NCBI RefSeq assembly: GCF_011761185.1
Contig: NZ_JAAOYM010000001.1
Coordinates: forward strand, 1,612,001 to 1,676,000
Source: Saccharomonospora amisosensis
Lineage (GTDB): Bacteria > Actinomycetota > Actinomycetes > Mycobacteriales > Pseudonocardiaceae
Reading direction: 5' to 3'
Length of the DNA stretch: 64,000 nt
Below the pieces are notes generated by a model, which saw only the letters and a program-made list of their open reading frames with translations, searched no databases and was not told where the DNA came from. Below, one piece after another: positions 7,623-17,560 of the stretch. A program made the position numbers and the translations under genes. Numbering within the stretch: position 1 is the stretch's first letter; each line of letters begins with the position of its first letter.

Positions 7623-9675
7623 GATCGCTCAGCCGTCGCCACAGGAACTCGAAGACCAGCGCCCACTTGAACGCGAGCTGTGCGTTGTCGGCCGCGGCGC
7701 CGTGCCCACCCTCGATGTTCTCGTAGTAGTTCACGTCGTGGCCGTACTGCCGCATCCTGGCGACCATCTTCCTGGCGTGCGCTGGATGCACCCGGTCGTC
7801 CCGGGTGGACGTCACGAACAACACCGGCGGATAGCTCTGTCCATTCTCGACGTTGTGGTAAGGGGAGTAGGCGCTGAGGTATGCCCAGTCCTCGGGTTCG
7901 TCCGGGTTGCCGTACTCCGCCAGCCACGAGGCACCCGCGAGCAGCAGGTGGTAGCGCCGCATGTCGAGCAACGGAACCTGGCTGACCACGGTCCCGAACA
8001 ACTCGGGATGCCGGGTGAGCATCACACCGGTCAGCAGGCCGCCGTTGCTGCCGCCCTGGATACCGAGCCTTCCGGGCGTGGTGATGCCACGGGCGACGAG
8101 GTCGGTGGCGACCGCCGCGAAATCCTCGTACACGCGCTCCCGGTTGGCCTTGACAGCCTGGGAGTGCCAGTCAGGCCCGTACTCGCCGCCGCCGCGCAGG
8201 TTCGCCACGACATACGTGCCGCCCTTGGCCAGCCAGCCCCTGCCGGTGACGCCACTGTAGGACGGGGTCAGCGAGACCTCGAAGCCGCCGTAGCCGGTGA
8301 GCAGGGTCGGGCCTTCACTCCCGTCGGCCGGTCGCACGACGAAGTACGGGACTCGAGTGCCGTCGCGTGAGGTCGCGAACAGCTGTTCGGTGCGCATCCC
8401 CTCGGAGCTGAAGAAGTCGGGCGCCCGCTTCAGGGTCTCCAGCTCGGTGTTCGCATCCCCCGACCGCTCGCCGCCGAGCACGCCTCGTACCAGCGCTGCC
8501 GGTTCGGTGAACCCGGATGTCTGTAGCAGGAACTCGTTGTCGCGGTAGGGCTCGGTGTCGACCAGCGCGACCGTCCCCACTTCGGGCACGCCCGCCAGCG
8601 GTCGGTCCCGCCAGCCGCCGGCACCTGGCGTGAGCACCCGCAACCGGGTGGTCACGTCGCTGAGCGCGCCGATGATGAGGTGATCGCGGGTCCAGGCGTG
8701 GTAGTCGAGGCAGGTGTGGGCGTCGGGCTCGAACAGCACGGTCATGGTGCGCTCGCCCGCCATGAAGTCGGCCAACCTCACCGCCAGCAATGCCCCCGGC
8801 GGGTGCTCGCTGCCACCGACGCGCCAGCTGGAGCGGGTACGCACCAGCAGCCACTCGCGGTACACCGATGTGGTGGCGTCGTCGGGCACGTCGATCCGGG
8901 TGAGTTCCTCGCCGGTACGCAGGTAGAGCTCGCTGCGGTAGAAGTCGATGCTGCGGCGCACGAGATCGCGCTCCCAGCCCGGGGTGGCGTCGCGGAACCC
9001 GTGCACGGCGACGTCTTCGGGTTTGCCCTCGAACACCAGGTTCGCCTGTGACAGCGGTGTGCCCCTGCGCCACTCCTTCACCAGGCGCGGGTAGCCCGAC
9101 GTCGTGAGCGAGCCTTCGCCGAAGTCGGTGCCCACGTAGACGCGGTCCTCGTCGATCCATGCCACGGAACTCTTGGCCTCGGGCAGTTCGAAACCGCCTT
9201 CGACGAACTCGGCGCGTTCCAGGTCGAACTCGCGCACCACCGTGGCGTCCGCTCCGCCTCTTGACAACTCGACCAGGCAGCGACGCAGGCTGGGCCGCAA
9301 AACCGTGGCGCCCTGCCACACCCAGTTCTCACCCTCGGCGGCGGCGAGGGCGTCCACGTCGATGAGCACCTCCCAGCCGGGTTCGGGCTTGCGGTACTCC
9401 TCCAGCGTCGTGCGTCGCCACAGACCACGCGGGTGGTCCGCGTCCTGCCAGAAGTTGTAGAGGTGGTCGCCACGCCTTCGCACGTAGGGAATCCGGTCGT
9501 CGGCGTCGAGCACCTGCCGCAACTCTTCCCGCAGCGACTCGAACCGCCGCCCCCTGGTCAGCAGCCCCACGGTTTCCTCGTTGCGAGCCCTCACCCAGTC
9601 CAGCGCGCGTTCGGAGGTCACCTCCTCCAGCCACAGATACGGATCGTCGTCGACGGGGGTGGTCACCTCGGCCAT
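7609..9675 (-). CDS. Prolyl oligopeptidase family serine peptidase (S9A)
   Basis: This family cleaves proline-containing peptides. The 688-residue product has the expected N-terminal segment, a seven-bladed propeller region and a C-terminal alpha/beta-hydrolase. The catalytic serine is Ser543 in GGSNGG, the aspartate lies in TRDDRVHP (626-627) and the histidine is His658 in EGGHGA. ATG 9675 is chosen because GGGAG lies just upstream; an in-frame start 18 codons earlier has no such support. There is no signal peptide, so a cytoplasmic enzyme is expected. Confidence 0.94.
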   Translation of the reverse strand: MAEVTTPVDDDPYLWLEEVTSERALDWVRARNEETVGLLTRGRRFESLREELRQVLDADDRIPYVRRRGDHLYNFWQDADHPRGLWRRTTLEEYRKPEPGWEVLIDVDALAAAEGENWVWQGATVLRPSLRRCLVELSRGGADATVVREFDLERAEFVEGGFELPEAKSSVAWIDEDRVYVGTDFGEGSLTTSGYPRLVKEWRRGTPLSQANLVFEGKPEDVAVHGFRDATPGWERDLVRRSIDFYRSELYLRTGEELTRIDVPDDATTSVYREWLLVRTRSSWRVGGSEHPPGALLAVRLADFMAGERTMTVLFEPDAHTCLDYHAWTRDHLIIGALSDVTTRLRVLTPGAGGWRDRPLAGVPEVGTVALVDTEPYRDNEFLLQTSGFTEPAALVRGVLGGERSGDANTELETLKRAPDFFSSEGMRTEQLFATSRDGTRVPYFVVRPADGSEGPTLLTGYGGFEVSLTPSYSGVTGRGWLAKGGTYVVANLRGGGEYGPDWHSQAVKANRERVYEDFAAVATDLVARGITTPGRLGIQGGSNGGLLTGVMLTRHPELFGTVVSQVPLLDMRRYHLLLAGASWLAEYGNPDEPEDWAYLSAYSPYHNVENGQSYPPVLFVTSTRDDRVHPAHARKMVARMRQYGHDVNYYENIEGGHGAAADNAQLAFKWALVFEFLWRRLSDLSAR

Positions 9676-9756
9676 GTCTCCCAGTCTGCCAGCTGTTCGC
9701 GCGCCGCTGTCCGGCTCCGCGCACCGCACCGGGTCGTGGCTAAGCTGTCGTGCACT

Positions 9757-10647
9757 GTGCGAAGGAATGACGACACCGGCCAGCCACGCAACTCACCGCT
9801 CGCGATAGTGGGTGTGCTGCTGCTTGTGCTCGGCTCGGTGGGCGTCATCGGCCTGGTCGGCAGGGCCACGCAGCCGGTGGCCGGGGTCGCGATCGCGGTC
9901 GCGCGGCCAAGTGGGGCGGTGGTGGCCGCGCCGCTCGACGCGGTACCGGCGAGTGATACGGGTGCGCTCGCCGATCCGTTGCTCGCCGGCGGGGTAAGGC
10001 TCTCGCCCGGTGCCTGCGAGCTGCCCGCGTTGGGCCGAGCCGAGGCCCGAATGCGGGCCTTCTACGGCGCGATGCTCGACTGCCTGGACAGCGGCTGGCG
10101 CCCCGCGCTACAGCAGGCGGGTGTGCGGTTCCACGCCGCGGGTCTGGACGTGTCCTCTGAGGCGAGTAGTGACTGTGGCCAGATGCCGGACGAGGAGCAG
10201 GCCACGGCGTTCTACTGCGGTGCCGACAGGATCATCTACCTGCCCCGCGACCGGCTGCTGCGCTACGTCGGTCTGTACGAGCCCGCCCACCTGGCCGTGC
10301 TCGCGCACGAGTACGGCCACCACGTGCAGAATCTCAGCGGCACTTTGGGTGCGGTGGAGGAACTACTCGCCGGTGTGCGTGCCGGTTCGCCGCGCGAACT
10401 CGAGCTGACCCGGCGGATCGAGTTGCAGGCGAACTGCTTCGCGGGGTTGTTCCTGGCGAGCGTGTCCGGCCGGGGCGGCGTCACCTCGCAGCAGGCGGAG
10501 CGGGCGGTGGACGACTTCGGCAACAGTCTCGACAGCGAGACGCACGGCACGGTGCGCAACCAACTGCGCTGGGCGCGGGCCGGGTTCGAGGGACGCACCG
10601 CGACGGCGTGCGACACCTGGAGCGCGGCGCCCGAAGCGGTTACCTGA
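9757..10647 (+). CDS. Membrane-anchored neutral zinc metallopeptidase (YpfJ family)
   Basis: The product is 296 residues long, with one N-terminal membrane anchor (about 14-36) and an extracytoplasmic domain carrying the zinc-binding HEYGH (184-188) in LAHEYGHHVQ. A downstream glutamate-rich helix (ELQANCFAG) probably supplies the third ligand. This fits the putative neutral zinc metallopeptidase family PF04228. Cysteines at 87, 109, 140 and 154 may form disulfides outside the cell. GTG 9757 is chosen because TAAGCT, a likely -10, lies at 9741-9746 with no ribosome-binding site, suggesting a leaderless mRNA. GTG 9736 is an alternative start. Confidence 0.85.
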   Translation: MRRNDDTGQPRNSPLAIVGVLLLVLGSVGVIGLVGRATQPVAGVAIAVARPSGAVVAAPLDAVPASDTGALADPLLAGGVRLSPGACELPALGRAEARMRAFYGAMLDCLDSGWRPALQQAGVRFHAAGLDVSSEASSDCGQMPDEEQATAFYCGADRIIYLPRDRLLRYVGLYEPAHLAVLAHEYGHHVQNLSGTLGAVEELLAGVRAGSPRELELTRRIELQANCFAGLFLASVSGRGGVTSQQAERAVDDFGNSLDSETHGTVRNQLRWARAGFEGRTATACDTWSAAPEAVT

Positions 10648-10736
10648 GTCCCGTGGCGGGTGTTCGTGACTTTCCCGGCGAGGTGAGTGCCCACTAGCCT
10701 GGTGTGAGGCAGTTCACTCCGGTGGGAGGAGAGTTC

Positions 10737-11180
10737 ATGCGGATCGCTGATTTGCTCCGGCGCAAGGGCTCGATGGTCGCCACCGTCACGCCGCGCACCG
10801 GTGTGACCGAGCTGCTGGCCAGGCTCGCCGAGCACAACGTGGGCGCGCTCGTCGTCATCGACGGAACGGGTGCCGTCGCGGGCATCGTTTCCGAGCGGGA
10901 CGTGGTGCGCCGACTGCACCAGCACGGCCCCGACCTGCTGTCTCGTGAGGTCGGCGACATCATGACCACGGTCGTGGCGACGTGCTGCCCGCAGGATTCG
11001 GTGGACGAGCTCAGCGCGTTGATGACGCAACGCCGCATCCGGCACGTTCCGGTGCTGGTGGACGGCACTCTCGCGGGCATCGTCAGTATCGGTGACGTCG
11101 TGAAGTCACGCATGGACGAGTTGGAGCAGAACCAGGAGCAGCTCGAGGCCTACATCGCGGGCGGACAGTTCCACACCTGA
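10737..11180 (+). CDS. CBS-domain protein (tandem CBS pair)
   Basis: The product is a 147-residue stand-alone Bateman module with two CBS domains (about 7-65 and 78-135). Characteristic strands are ALVVIDGTGAVAGIVSERD and HVPVLVDGTLAGIVSIGD. Such proteins sense adenosyl ligands and regulate partners. ATG 10737 has GGGAGGAG at 10724-10731, and TAGCCT at 10695-10700 is a plausible -10. The gene stands alone and converges on a secreted hydrolase gene; the partner is unknown. Confidence 0.92.
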   Translation: MRIADLLRRKGSMVATVTPRTGVTELLARLAEHNVGALVVIDGTGAVAGIVSERDVVRRLHQHGPDLLSREVGDIMTTVVATCCPQDSVDELSALMTQRRIRHVPVLVDGTLAGIVSIGDVVKSRMDELEQNQEQLEAYIAGGQFHT

Positions 11181-11296
11181 GCGGCGTTCACACAGCCGGT
11201 TCCCTCCCGGCCGGTCGGGCACGGGGCCCGCGGAAAGAGGCACTCCCTGCGGCACGCCCCGCGGGGGCCTACTGGCTCGTGTCGGTGGTGCAGCGC

Positions 11297-12280
11297 TCAG
11301 CGCGTGCACTCAGGGAGTTGGTCGAGGATGTCCACGATTCGGCCGAACTGTTCGGCGTTGGGGGCGTGCGGCGCGTCCACGGTGCGCACGTCGAAGCGGT
11401 TGTGCGGGGTGAGCCGGTCGGCCTCGCTGATCATTCGGTCCTGTAGTTCGATCGGGATGATGCGGTCGCGGGTGTGCCTGATGTAGGTACGTGGAATGCG
11501 GCCCCACGTGTGTGCCCGTACCCGCGAGTTTTCGCTGCTTGCGGTCAGCGACTCGTCGGGGTGCAGGGAGGCGAGCATGGCGTGGAACTCGGCGTCGGTG
11601 GCGCCGGCCATCAGTGCCTCCTTCAGCCCGGCCAGCGCGTCCTGGTCCGCGGTTCGGTAGTTGGACCGCACGGCGCCGATCGTCGCCGGGTCGGCGACGA
11701 TCACGGCCGCCAGGTTGCCCGCCAGACTGGTCGCGCCTTCCGGCGTGGCGAGGTAGTCGTCAGCGGACGCGAGGTCAACGCAGCAGAACGCGGTGTCGTA
11801 GACGATGCGATCAATGAGGTGCGGCACCGTGTTGCCGACCCGATTCAGCGTCGCGCCACCCATGCTGCCGCCGTAGAGGATGACCGGACCGAACGCGGCG
11901 ACTCTGCGGACCACCTCGACCGCCGCGGCGGTGAACTGGTCGAGGCCTACGCCGGCCATCGGGGAAGGCCGCCTCGCCAGTGACTCCGGCTGCTGTGGGC
12001 ATTGGTAGTCGAGGGCGAACTGTGCATCGGTAGCGCTGTGACCGGGCAGGGTGACCCCGACCGTCCGATGTCCTCGCAACGAAAGCGCGTCGATACCGCC
12101 GGGCGTGCCGCCTGCGCCGGTGACGGTCACGAACGTCGGCGGGGACTGCCCGGCTGCGCTGGCCGCCGCGCTGCTGTCGGCGGCAAGGGTAAGCCCTCCT
12201 GCTGCGGCTGCCGTCGCGGCGGCACGCAGCGCGCCGCGCCTGGGGTGGGTCGACTTCAGCTTCGACTTCAGCTTCGACAT
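11297..12280 (-). CDS. Secreted alpha/beta-hydrolase (probable esterase), Tat-type leader
   Basis: The product is 327 residues long. The N-terminus is a lysine-rich stretch (KLKSKLKS) followed by an arginine pair and a long alanine-rich hydrophobic segment ending near AAGQ, resembling a twin-arginine leader. The mature domain has the alpha/beta-hydrolase nucleophile elbow GGSMGG (Ser139), and a histidine in DAPHAPN near the C-terminus may complete the triad. ATG 12280 is chosen because the leader begins there. The substrate is not predictable. It lies tail-to-tail with the CBS gene and upstream of nothing obvious. Confidence 0.75.
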   Translation of the reverse strand: MSKLKSKLKSTHPRRGALRAAATAAAAGGLTLAADSSAAASAAGQSPPTFVTVTGAGGTPGGIDALSLRGHRTVGVTLPGHSATDAQFALDYQCPQQPESLARRPSPMAGVGLDQFTAAAVEVVRRVAAFGPVILYGGSMGGATLNRVGNTVPHLIDRIVYDTAFCCVDLASADDYLATPEGATSLAGNLAAVIVADPATIGAVRSNYRTADQDALAGLKEALMAGATDAEFHAMLASLHPDESLTASSENSRVRAHTWGRIPRTYIRHTRDRIIPIELQDRMISEADRLTPHNRFDVRTVDAPHAPNAEQFGRIVDILDQLPECTR

Positions 12281-12355
12281 GGCCCCAAGTAGAGTGCACC
12301 GGCACCGTTGGTGCCAGCACGAGGTCCAGACCTCACCCTGACGCATGCCGCGCAG

Positions 12356-13294
12356 TCAGCCTGCCTCCTCGGTGAGTGCGGGGGCGAGCGCGGCGACACC
12401 GGCGGTGACGGCTGCCCTCGCCGTGGCGAAGCTGGTGCTCGGTGGTTGCAGGGTCAGCAGCACCACGTGGTACCGACCCCGCAGGCCCACGGTTCCCGTC
12501 GTGTTGAGCACGATCCCGTTGTCGACGCGCATCCAGCCCTGTTTGATCGCCCACTCGCTGTCAGGCAGGGCTGCCGGGATACCGAAGAACTGGTCGAAGC
12601 CGTCGGCTGCCACGCGGGTCGCTTCGCTGAGCGCGTTCAGTACGAACTCTCCGGCCGCCTCGGGCATGCCTGTCGAGAGGTAGTCGTAGACGGCGAGCAC
12701 GTCCAGCGGCGTTGTCCTGGTCATCTCCCACTGCCGCGCGATCCTCGGCGGGGTGGTGGCCTCGAGGCCGATCAACTCGGCCGTCTCGGTGACGATCACC
12801 GGACCTCCACCCGCGGCCCACAGCGATGAGGCGACCCAGTCCGCGCTGCGGGACAGCAACGCGACAAGGTTGTCCCGGCGCTGCCCGTGCGGCAGGGCCC
12901 AGCCCGCGTCGCGCAGGCTGTCGGTCACGATCAGTAGCTTGGCCACCGACGCGGTGTAGAACTGCTCGTCGGCGTTGACCTCGGCGACGATGGACTGCGC
13001 GAGCCGGTCGTAGACGGCAAGGCCCACCTTGCTACCGGGTGCGTGCCTCGAGACCGCCGTCGAGACCGACTCGGCCAGGGCGGCGCGCTCGTCCCCACTC
13101 AGCGGCGACGGTGGGTTGTCGGGCGTTTGTGTCGTGCTGGGTGCCGAGCCGTGCGAGCTGGGCTCCGGTCGTGCCGGCGCGGTCGGTGTGACGGCGTCGT
13201 CACGGTCGGAGGCCGCCATCGGCAGTGACACGGCGGCCACCGCGGCGATGAGGACCGCCACCAGCAGCCCGACAATCACCGTGCGTCGGCTCAT
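12356..13294 (-). CDS. Secreted penicillin-binding/beta-lactamase-like serine hydrolase
   Basis: The product is 312 residues long, with an N-terminal signal anchor (about 5-27) and a Pro/Ser/Thr-rich linker. The hydrolase domain contains SVAK (Ser116-Lys119), the SxxK active-site pair of the beta-lactamase/PBP fold. The later motifs are weak: SADW or nearby where SxN is expected, and KQG where KTG is usual. It therefore resembles the class A beta-lactamase-related proteins of actinomycetes rather than a confirmed beta-lactamase. A palindrome shared with another locus (13307-13322) lies 12 bases upstream of its start. Confidence 0.75.
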   Translation of the reverse strand: MSRRTVIVGLLVAVLIAAVAAVSLPMAASDRDDAVTPTAPARPEPSSHGSAPSTTQTPDNPPSPLSGDERAALAESVSTAVSRHAPGSKVGLAVYDRLAQSIVAEVNADEQFYTASVAKLLIVTDSLRDAGWALPHGQRRDNLVALLSRSADWVASSLWAAGGGPVIVTETAELIGLEATTPPRIARQWEMTRTTPLDVLAVYDYLSTGMPEAAGEFVLNALSEATRVAADGFDQFFGIPAALPDSEWAIKQGWMRVDNGIVLNTTGTVGLRGRYHVVLLTLQPPSTSFATARAAVTAGVAALAPALTEEAG

Positions 13295-13306
13295 ACCCTC
13301 ATGAAA

Positions 13307-13322
13307 TCACCCAAATGGGTCA
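13307..13322. promoter_or_regulatory. Palindromic operator candidate, copy 1
   Basis: TCACCCAAATGGGTCA carries the inverted repeat ACCCA-AA-TGGGT. A site identical in 14 of 16 positions occurs at 62347-62362. This copy lies just upstream of the serine hydrolase gene, in the divergent region shared with the S15 peptidase gene. The regulator is unknown. Confidence 0.4.
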
Positions 13323-13489
13323 AGGCGCGTCACCTTCTGGTAAAGCCTCTTTTCGGACCGGATACAGCTCCGTGCCGGGCTTCTCGACGGCGCCCGCCTT
13401 TCGTCGGGTACGAGCCGGTTTTCCTTGACACGACACGGTGACGATCGCAATGGTCGTACCACTTCGCTCGCTGTCCTGCTGGGGGTCGC

Positions 13490-15273
13490 GTGAGAGCCTC
13501 GCGCCTGCCGATGTTGTTCGTCGCCGCGATCGTCACCTCGATGGTCTCCGCCGTCGCCGTCACCCTGCCACTCGCCCCGGTGAGCGCGGGGGCACAGCGG
13601 CTACCGACCCCGGTGTTTCTCGACGGCGAGGCGCAACCCGTCTTCGCCACCGGTGACGTCGTGCGAGAGAGCCTGCGGGTCGAGGCCGAGGTGGACAGCG
13701 ACCGCGACGGCGCAAACGACCAGGTCCACGTCGAGATCGCCCGGCCCCGTGAGACGCAGGACGGCCTGCGGGTCCCGGTCGTCTACCAGATCAGCCCCTA
13801 CTATGCGGGCGGCAACGACATCACCAATCACGACGTCGACGTCGAGTTGTACGTCCCGGGAAAGCCCCAGCCCCGGATCACCTGGCGCTACGAGGACTAC
13901 TTCCTCTCGCGAGGGTTCGCGGTCGTCTACGCCGAGTCGCTCGGCAGCGGGCTTTCCACGGGCTGCCCGACCACCGGAGGCTCGGCCGAGACGCTCGGAG
14001 CGAAAGCGGTCGTCGACTGGCTCAACGGCCGCGCGCGGGCACGCGACGCTTCCGGACGGCAGGTGGCGGCCGACTGGACTACCGGACGGACGGCCATGAT
14101 GGGCGTGTCCTACAACGGCACGCTGGCGAACGCCGTCGCGAGCACCGGGGTGGAGGGGCTGGAGACGATAGTCCCGATCGCGGCGATCTCGAACTGGTAC
14201 GACTACTACCGCGAGAACGGTGCCGTCGTGGCTCCCGGCGGCTACCAGGGTGAGGACGCGGACGTGTTGGCCGAGTACGTCTACACCCGAGCGGACCGGG
14301 AGGTGTGCAGGCCGGTCATCGATGAACTGGCCGCCGGGCAGGACAGGCTCACCGGCGATTACAGCGACTTCTGGGACGAGCGAAACTACCTCAACGACGT
14401 GGACAGGGTGCGCGCTTCCGTGCTCGCCGTGCACGGCCTGTCCGACTGGAACGTCACCGTGAGCCAGGTCGCCAAGTGGTACACGGAACTGAAGCGGCAC
14501 GGCGTCGAGCGCAAACTCTGGCTGCACCAGTCAGGGCACACCGATCCGTACCTGCTGCGCCGCCAGGAATGGCTGTCCACACTGAACCGTTGGTTTTCCC
14601 ACTACCTGTACGGCCTTGACAACGGTGTAACCGAGGAACCGAAGGTGACCATCCAGCGCGAAGACGGGTCGTGGGCCCAGGAGCGGGACTGGCCTGCCCC
14701 TTCGGTCGGTCAGGTCACCCTGCGTCCCGGCCAGGGCGGCAGCGGCCGTGGCGAGCTGGGGGTGAGCCGACCCGGCCGCCCGGTGTTCGAACGCCTCACC
14801 GACGACGCCACCAAGACCGTGGAGGAACTGGTCGACGCGCCGTCGTCGCCGAACCGGCTGTCGTACGCGACCGCGCAGGCTCGCCAACCCGTTCGACTGA
14901 GCGGGACCCCGGTCGTGGACCTGCGGATCGCTTTCGACCGTCCCGCCGCCAACGTCACCGCCGTCCTTGTGGACAGGGCACCGGACGGTACGTCGCACGT
15001 GATCACTCGCGGATGGACGGACCCGCAGAACCGATCGGACATCGGACGGACCAACCCCTCCGACCGGGTTCGCCGTATCGGGTGTCGTTCGAACTGCAGC
15101 CGCAGGACTATGTGTTGGCCGCGGGGCACGCGCTCGAGTTCGTGCTGCTGTCCAGCGATCACGACTTCACACTGCGGCCGGAGCCGGGCACCGGGCTGGC
15201 GGTCGACCTGGCGCACACGTCGGTCACCGTCGGGGTGGTCGGCGGTCCGGCGCGACTGCGGGCCGCGTTGTAG
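13490..15273 (+). pseudogene. Xaa-Pro dipeptidyl-peptidase (S15/CocE family), frameshifted near the 3' end
   Basis: The product begins with a secretion signal (about 1-36, ending SAGAQ). The catalytic alpha/beta-hydrolase domain has Ser207 in GVSYNG, Asp319 in HGLSDWN and His350 in SGHTD. The C-terminal PepX_C jelly-roll runs in frame to RGWTDPQN and then, at a C4 run (15055-15058), shifts. Adding one C restores the family sequence (RPGSPYRVSFELQPQDY) through TAG at 15271-15273, for 594 residues. Without it the frame runs on into the DUF4192 gene, giving a false fusion of 1013 codons. Either a sequencing error or a real lesion is possible; the catalytic domain is intact. Confidence 0.8.
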
Positions 15274-15451
15274 GCGGGCGTCCGTGTTCGCACCGCAGGC
15301 CGCCGGCGAAGCCGCGAAGCCTAGCCCACCGCACCGACACTCTCCAGCCACGCCATGGCCTTCTCGGCCCACTTGTTCAACCCCACCCACTCTGTCCACA
15401 GATTTCCCCCTCCGCCCCCTCACCCCGCCAACCCCCGCGCATGGTGGAACC

Positions 15452-16531
15452 ATGACCACTCCCTCCACAGCGGGCACCGTGAAGGTGGACCTGCGCAACC
15501 CAGGACAACTACTCGCCGCGATCCCGCACCTGCTCGGGTTCCGACCGGCCGACTCCGTGCTCGTCATCGGCCACCGAGGCGGAACCGGAAACCGCATCGG
15601 CAACGTGTTGCGGGCCGATCTGCCGAACCCCGACGAGGAGGTCGCGCTCGCCGTGCGGCTGAGAACACCGTTGCTGTACGACGATTCCGTCGGCGTCACG
15701 ATCGCGATCGTGGGCGGCGGGCACGACGGTGAGAAGGCCACCGGACCGCCCCGCCGGCAGCTCGTCGACGCGATCACCGACGCACTCGCGGAGGCCAACC
15801 TGTGCGTGATGCACGCGTTGTGGGTCCCCGAAATTCAGGTGCGGGCCCGCTGGCAGTGCTACGACGACTCCACCTGTACCGGAAAACTGCCCGATCCGAA
15901 CTCGACTGTGATCGCCGCGGTTTCGGCGCATGCAGGCCTCATCACCTACGGCAGTCGCGAAGCGATGGAACGCCAGCTCGCCCCCGTGGACGCGGCCGCA
16001 CTGGCGCGCAGATCGGCGCTCCTCGACGAGGTCGCCGACGGCTGGCCAGCCGGACCAGGGCAGGACGACTGTCCCGGGCCCGTGGACGGCGTCGAGCACG
16101 GCCGCTCGGTGGTGCGCGCCGCGCTGGCGCGGGCGCACCGGGGCGACTTCGAGTTCTCCGATCGCGAGGTGGTCGAGCTGGCGCTGGCACTGGAACACAC
16201 CGAGATCCGAGACGCCTGCCTGGCCACCGCGCTGCCACCGGCCAGCCCGCGCGCGGTCACGGCTGAGCGGCTGTGGCTGGCGTTGACCCGGGAAGTGCCC
16301 GCGCCGGAACGCGCACAGGCGGCGACGCTGCTCGGCTACTCCGCGTACGTGCGCGGCGAGGGTGCGCTCGCGGGCATGGCCGTGGCCAATGCCAGGGAAG
16401 CCGATCCCGGCCATATCCTGGCGCAGTTGCTCGCACAGGCGCTCGATCACGCGCTGCCACCGGAGACCCTGGCGAGGCTCGGTGCGAGCGCCGAAACCGA
16501 CGACCCGCTGTGGGAACCGGGAGGGCCCTAG
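15452..16531 (+). CDS. DUF4192 domain-containing protein
   Basis: The product is 359 residues long and begins KVDLRNPGQLLAAIPHLLGF, followed by DSVLVIGHRG, the conserved N-terminal motif of the DUF4192 family. That family is common in actinobacteria and has no assigned function. No signal peptide or membrane helix is visible, so it is probably cytoplasmic. ATG 15452 has GGTGGAA upstream and marks the real N-terminus; the in-frame read-through from the S15 peptidase gene is an artefact of the frameshift there. The 178 bases before it are pyrimidine-rich and hold no recognisable element except a DnaA-box-like CTGTCCACA at 15392-15400. The gene converges on galE. Confidence 0.85.
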   Translation: MTTPSTAGTVKVDLRNPGQLLAAIPHLLGFRPADSVLVIGHRGGTGNRIGNVLRADLPNPDEEVALAVRLRTPLLYDDSVGVTIAIVGGGHDGEKATGPPRRQLVDAITDALAEANLCVMHALWVPEIQVRARWQCYDDSTCTGKLPDPNSTVIAAVSAHAGLITYGSREAMERQLAPVDAAALARRSALLDEVADGWPAGPGQDDCPGPVDGVEHGRSVVRAALARAHRGDFEFSDREVVELALALEHTEIRDACLATALPPASPRAVTAERLWLALTREVPAPERAQAATLLGYSAYVRGEGALAGMAVANAREADPGHILAQLLAQALDHALPPETLARLGASAETDDPLWEPGGP

Positions 16532-16555
16532 CCGGGCCGATCCAGACGAGGTCGC

Positions 16556-17560
16556 TTATGCGCGCTTGGTCGACTGCCGTTCCTTGGCGAACCGCCACGC
16601 GTCAGCGACGATATCGACCAGTTCTGTGCGCTGCGGCTTCCAGCCCAGCTGCTCGCGCGCCTGCTCGCTGGAAGCCACGAGCACCGCGGGGTCCCCGGCA
16701 CGGCGTTGTGCCACGACGGCCGGGATCGGGTGCCCGGTAACCTCCCGGCAGGCGTCGATCACCTCTCGTACCGAGAACCCGGTGCCGTTGCCCAGGTTGA
16801 AGATCTGGTGTTCACCCGGCCGCGCGTGCGCCAGCGCCAGCAGGTGCGCGTCGGCCAGGTCCGCGACGTGGATGTAGTCCCGGACCGCCGTGCCGTCGCC
16901 GGTCGGGTAGTCGTCGCCGTAGATCTGCACCTGGTCCCGCTCACCGGCGGCGACCTGCAACACCAGCGGGATCAGGTGCGTTTCGATGGTGTGGCGTTCA
17001 CCGAAACGCCCGTATGCACCCGCCACGTTGAAGTACCGCAGGCTCATGGCCGCGAGCCCGTGCGCGCGGGCGTAGCTGGTGATCGCGTGGTCGATGGCCA
17101 GCTTGGTCGCGCCGTAGGTGTTCGTGGGCGCTGTCGTGGCGCTTTCCGGGATGGGACTCGACTCGGGCTCACCATAGGTGGCGGCGGTGGAGGAGAACAC
17201 CAGGCGAGGCGTGCCATGGGTGCGCATCGCATCCAGTAGGCGAAGGGAGTTGAGCACGTTGCCCCGCCAGTAACTGCCAGGGTCCTGCATGGATTCCCCG
17301 ACCAGCGACTTCGCGGCGAAGTGCAGGACGCCGTCGAAGCCGTCGGCGAGCAGGGTCCCCGCGACCTCCGCGGCGTCTCCCTGAACGAAACGCGCGCCGT
17401 CCGGGACGGCGTCGGCGTGGCCGGTCGACAGGTCGTCGACGACGGTGACCTCGTGTCCCGCCTCGAGCAACCGCGCCGCGCACACACTGCCGACATAGCC
17501 TGCGCCACCGGTGACGACCAGTTTCATCGGGGTGCTCGGCGTCGTGATGTCGGTGGGCAT
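16556..17560 (-). CDS. galE: UDP-glucose 4-epimerase
   Basis: GalE interconverts UDP-glucose and UDP-galactose, supplying galactose metabolism and the precursor for galactofuran. The 334-residue product has the NAD-binding GGAGYVGS (18-25), the catalytic Ser region [12 protein letters not shown] and the Tyr-Lys pair in YGATK. ATG 17560 is preferred because GAAAGGG lies upstream; the internal ATG at 17527 has no ribosome-binding site, although it would place the glycine motif closer to the N-terminus as in many GalE proteins. The gene follows galK and ideR on the minus strand, 115 bases after the galK stop, so it may also have its own promoter. Confidence 0.93.
   Translation of the reverse strand: MPTDITTPSTPMKLVVTGGAGYVGSVCAARLLEAGHEVTVVDDLSTGHADAVPDGARFVQGDAAEVAGTLLADGFDGVLHFAAKSLVGESMQDPGSYWRGNVLNSLRLLDAMRTHGTPRLVFSSTAATYGEPESSPIPESATTAPTNTYGATKLAIDHAITSYARAHGLAAMSLRYFNVAGAYGRFGERHTIETHLIPLVLQVAAGERDQVQIYGDDYPTGDGTAVRDYIHVADLADAHLLALAHARPGEHQIFNLGNGTGFSVREVIDACREVTGHPIPAVVAQRRAGDPAVLVASSEQAREQLGWKPQRTELVDIVADAWRFAKERQSTKRA

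Noticed and set aside
11227-11265. CCCGCGG / CCGCGGG hairpin after the CBS gene
   Set aside because: The stem is short, the loop is long, and a self-palindromic CCCCGCGGGG overlaps it, so it is not convincing as a terminator.
13490-16531. A single 1013-codon open frame joining S15 peptidase and DUF4192
   Set aside because: The middle part (about 15060-15450) has no family similarity and the true S15 C-terminus is in the adjacent frame. The fusion is a product of a one-base shift.
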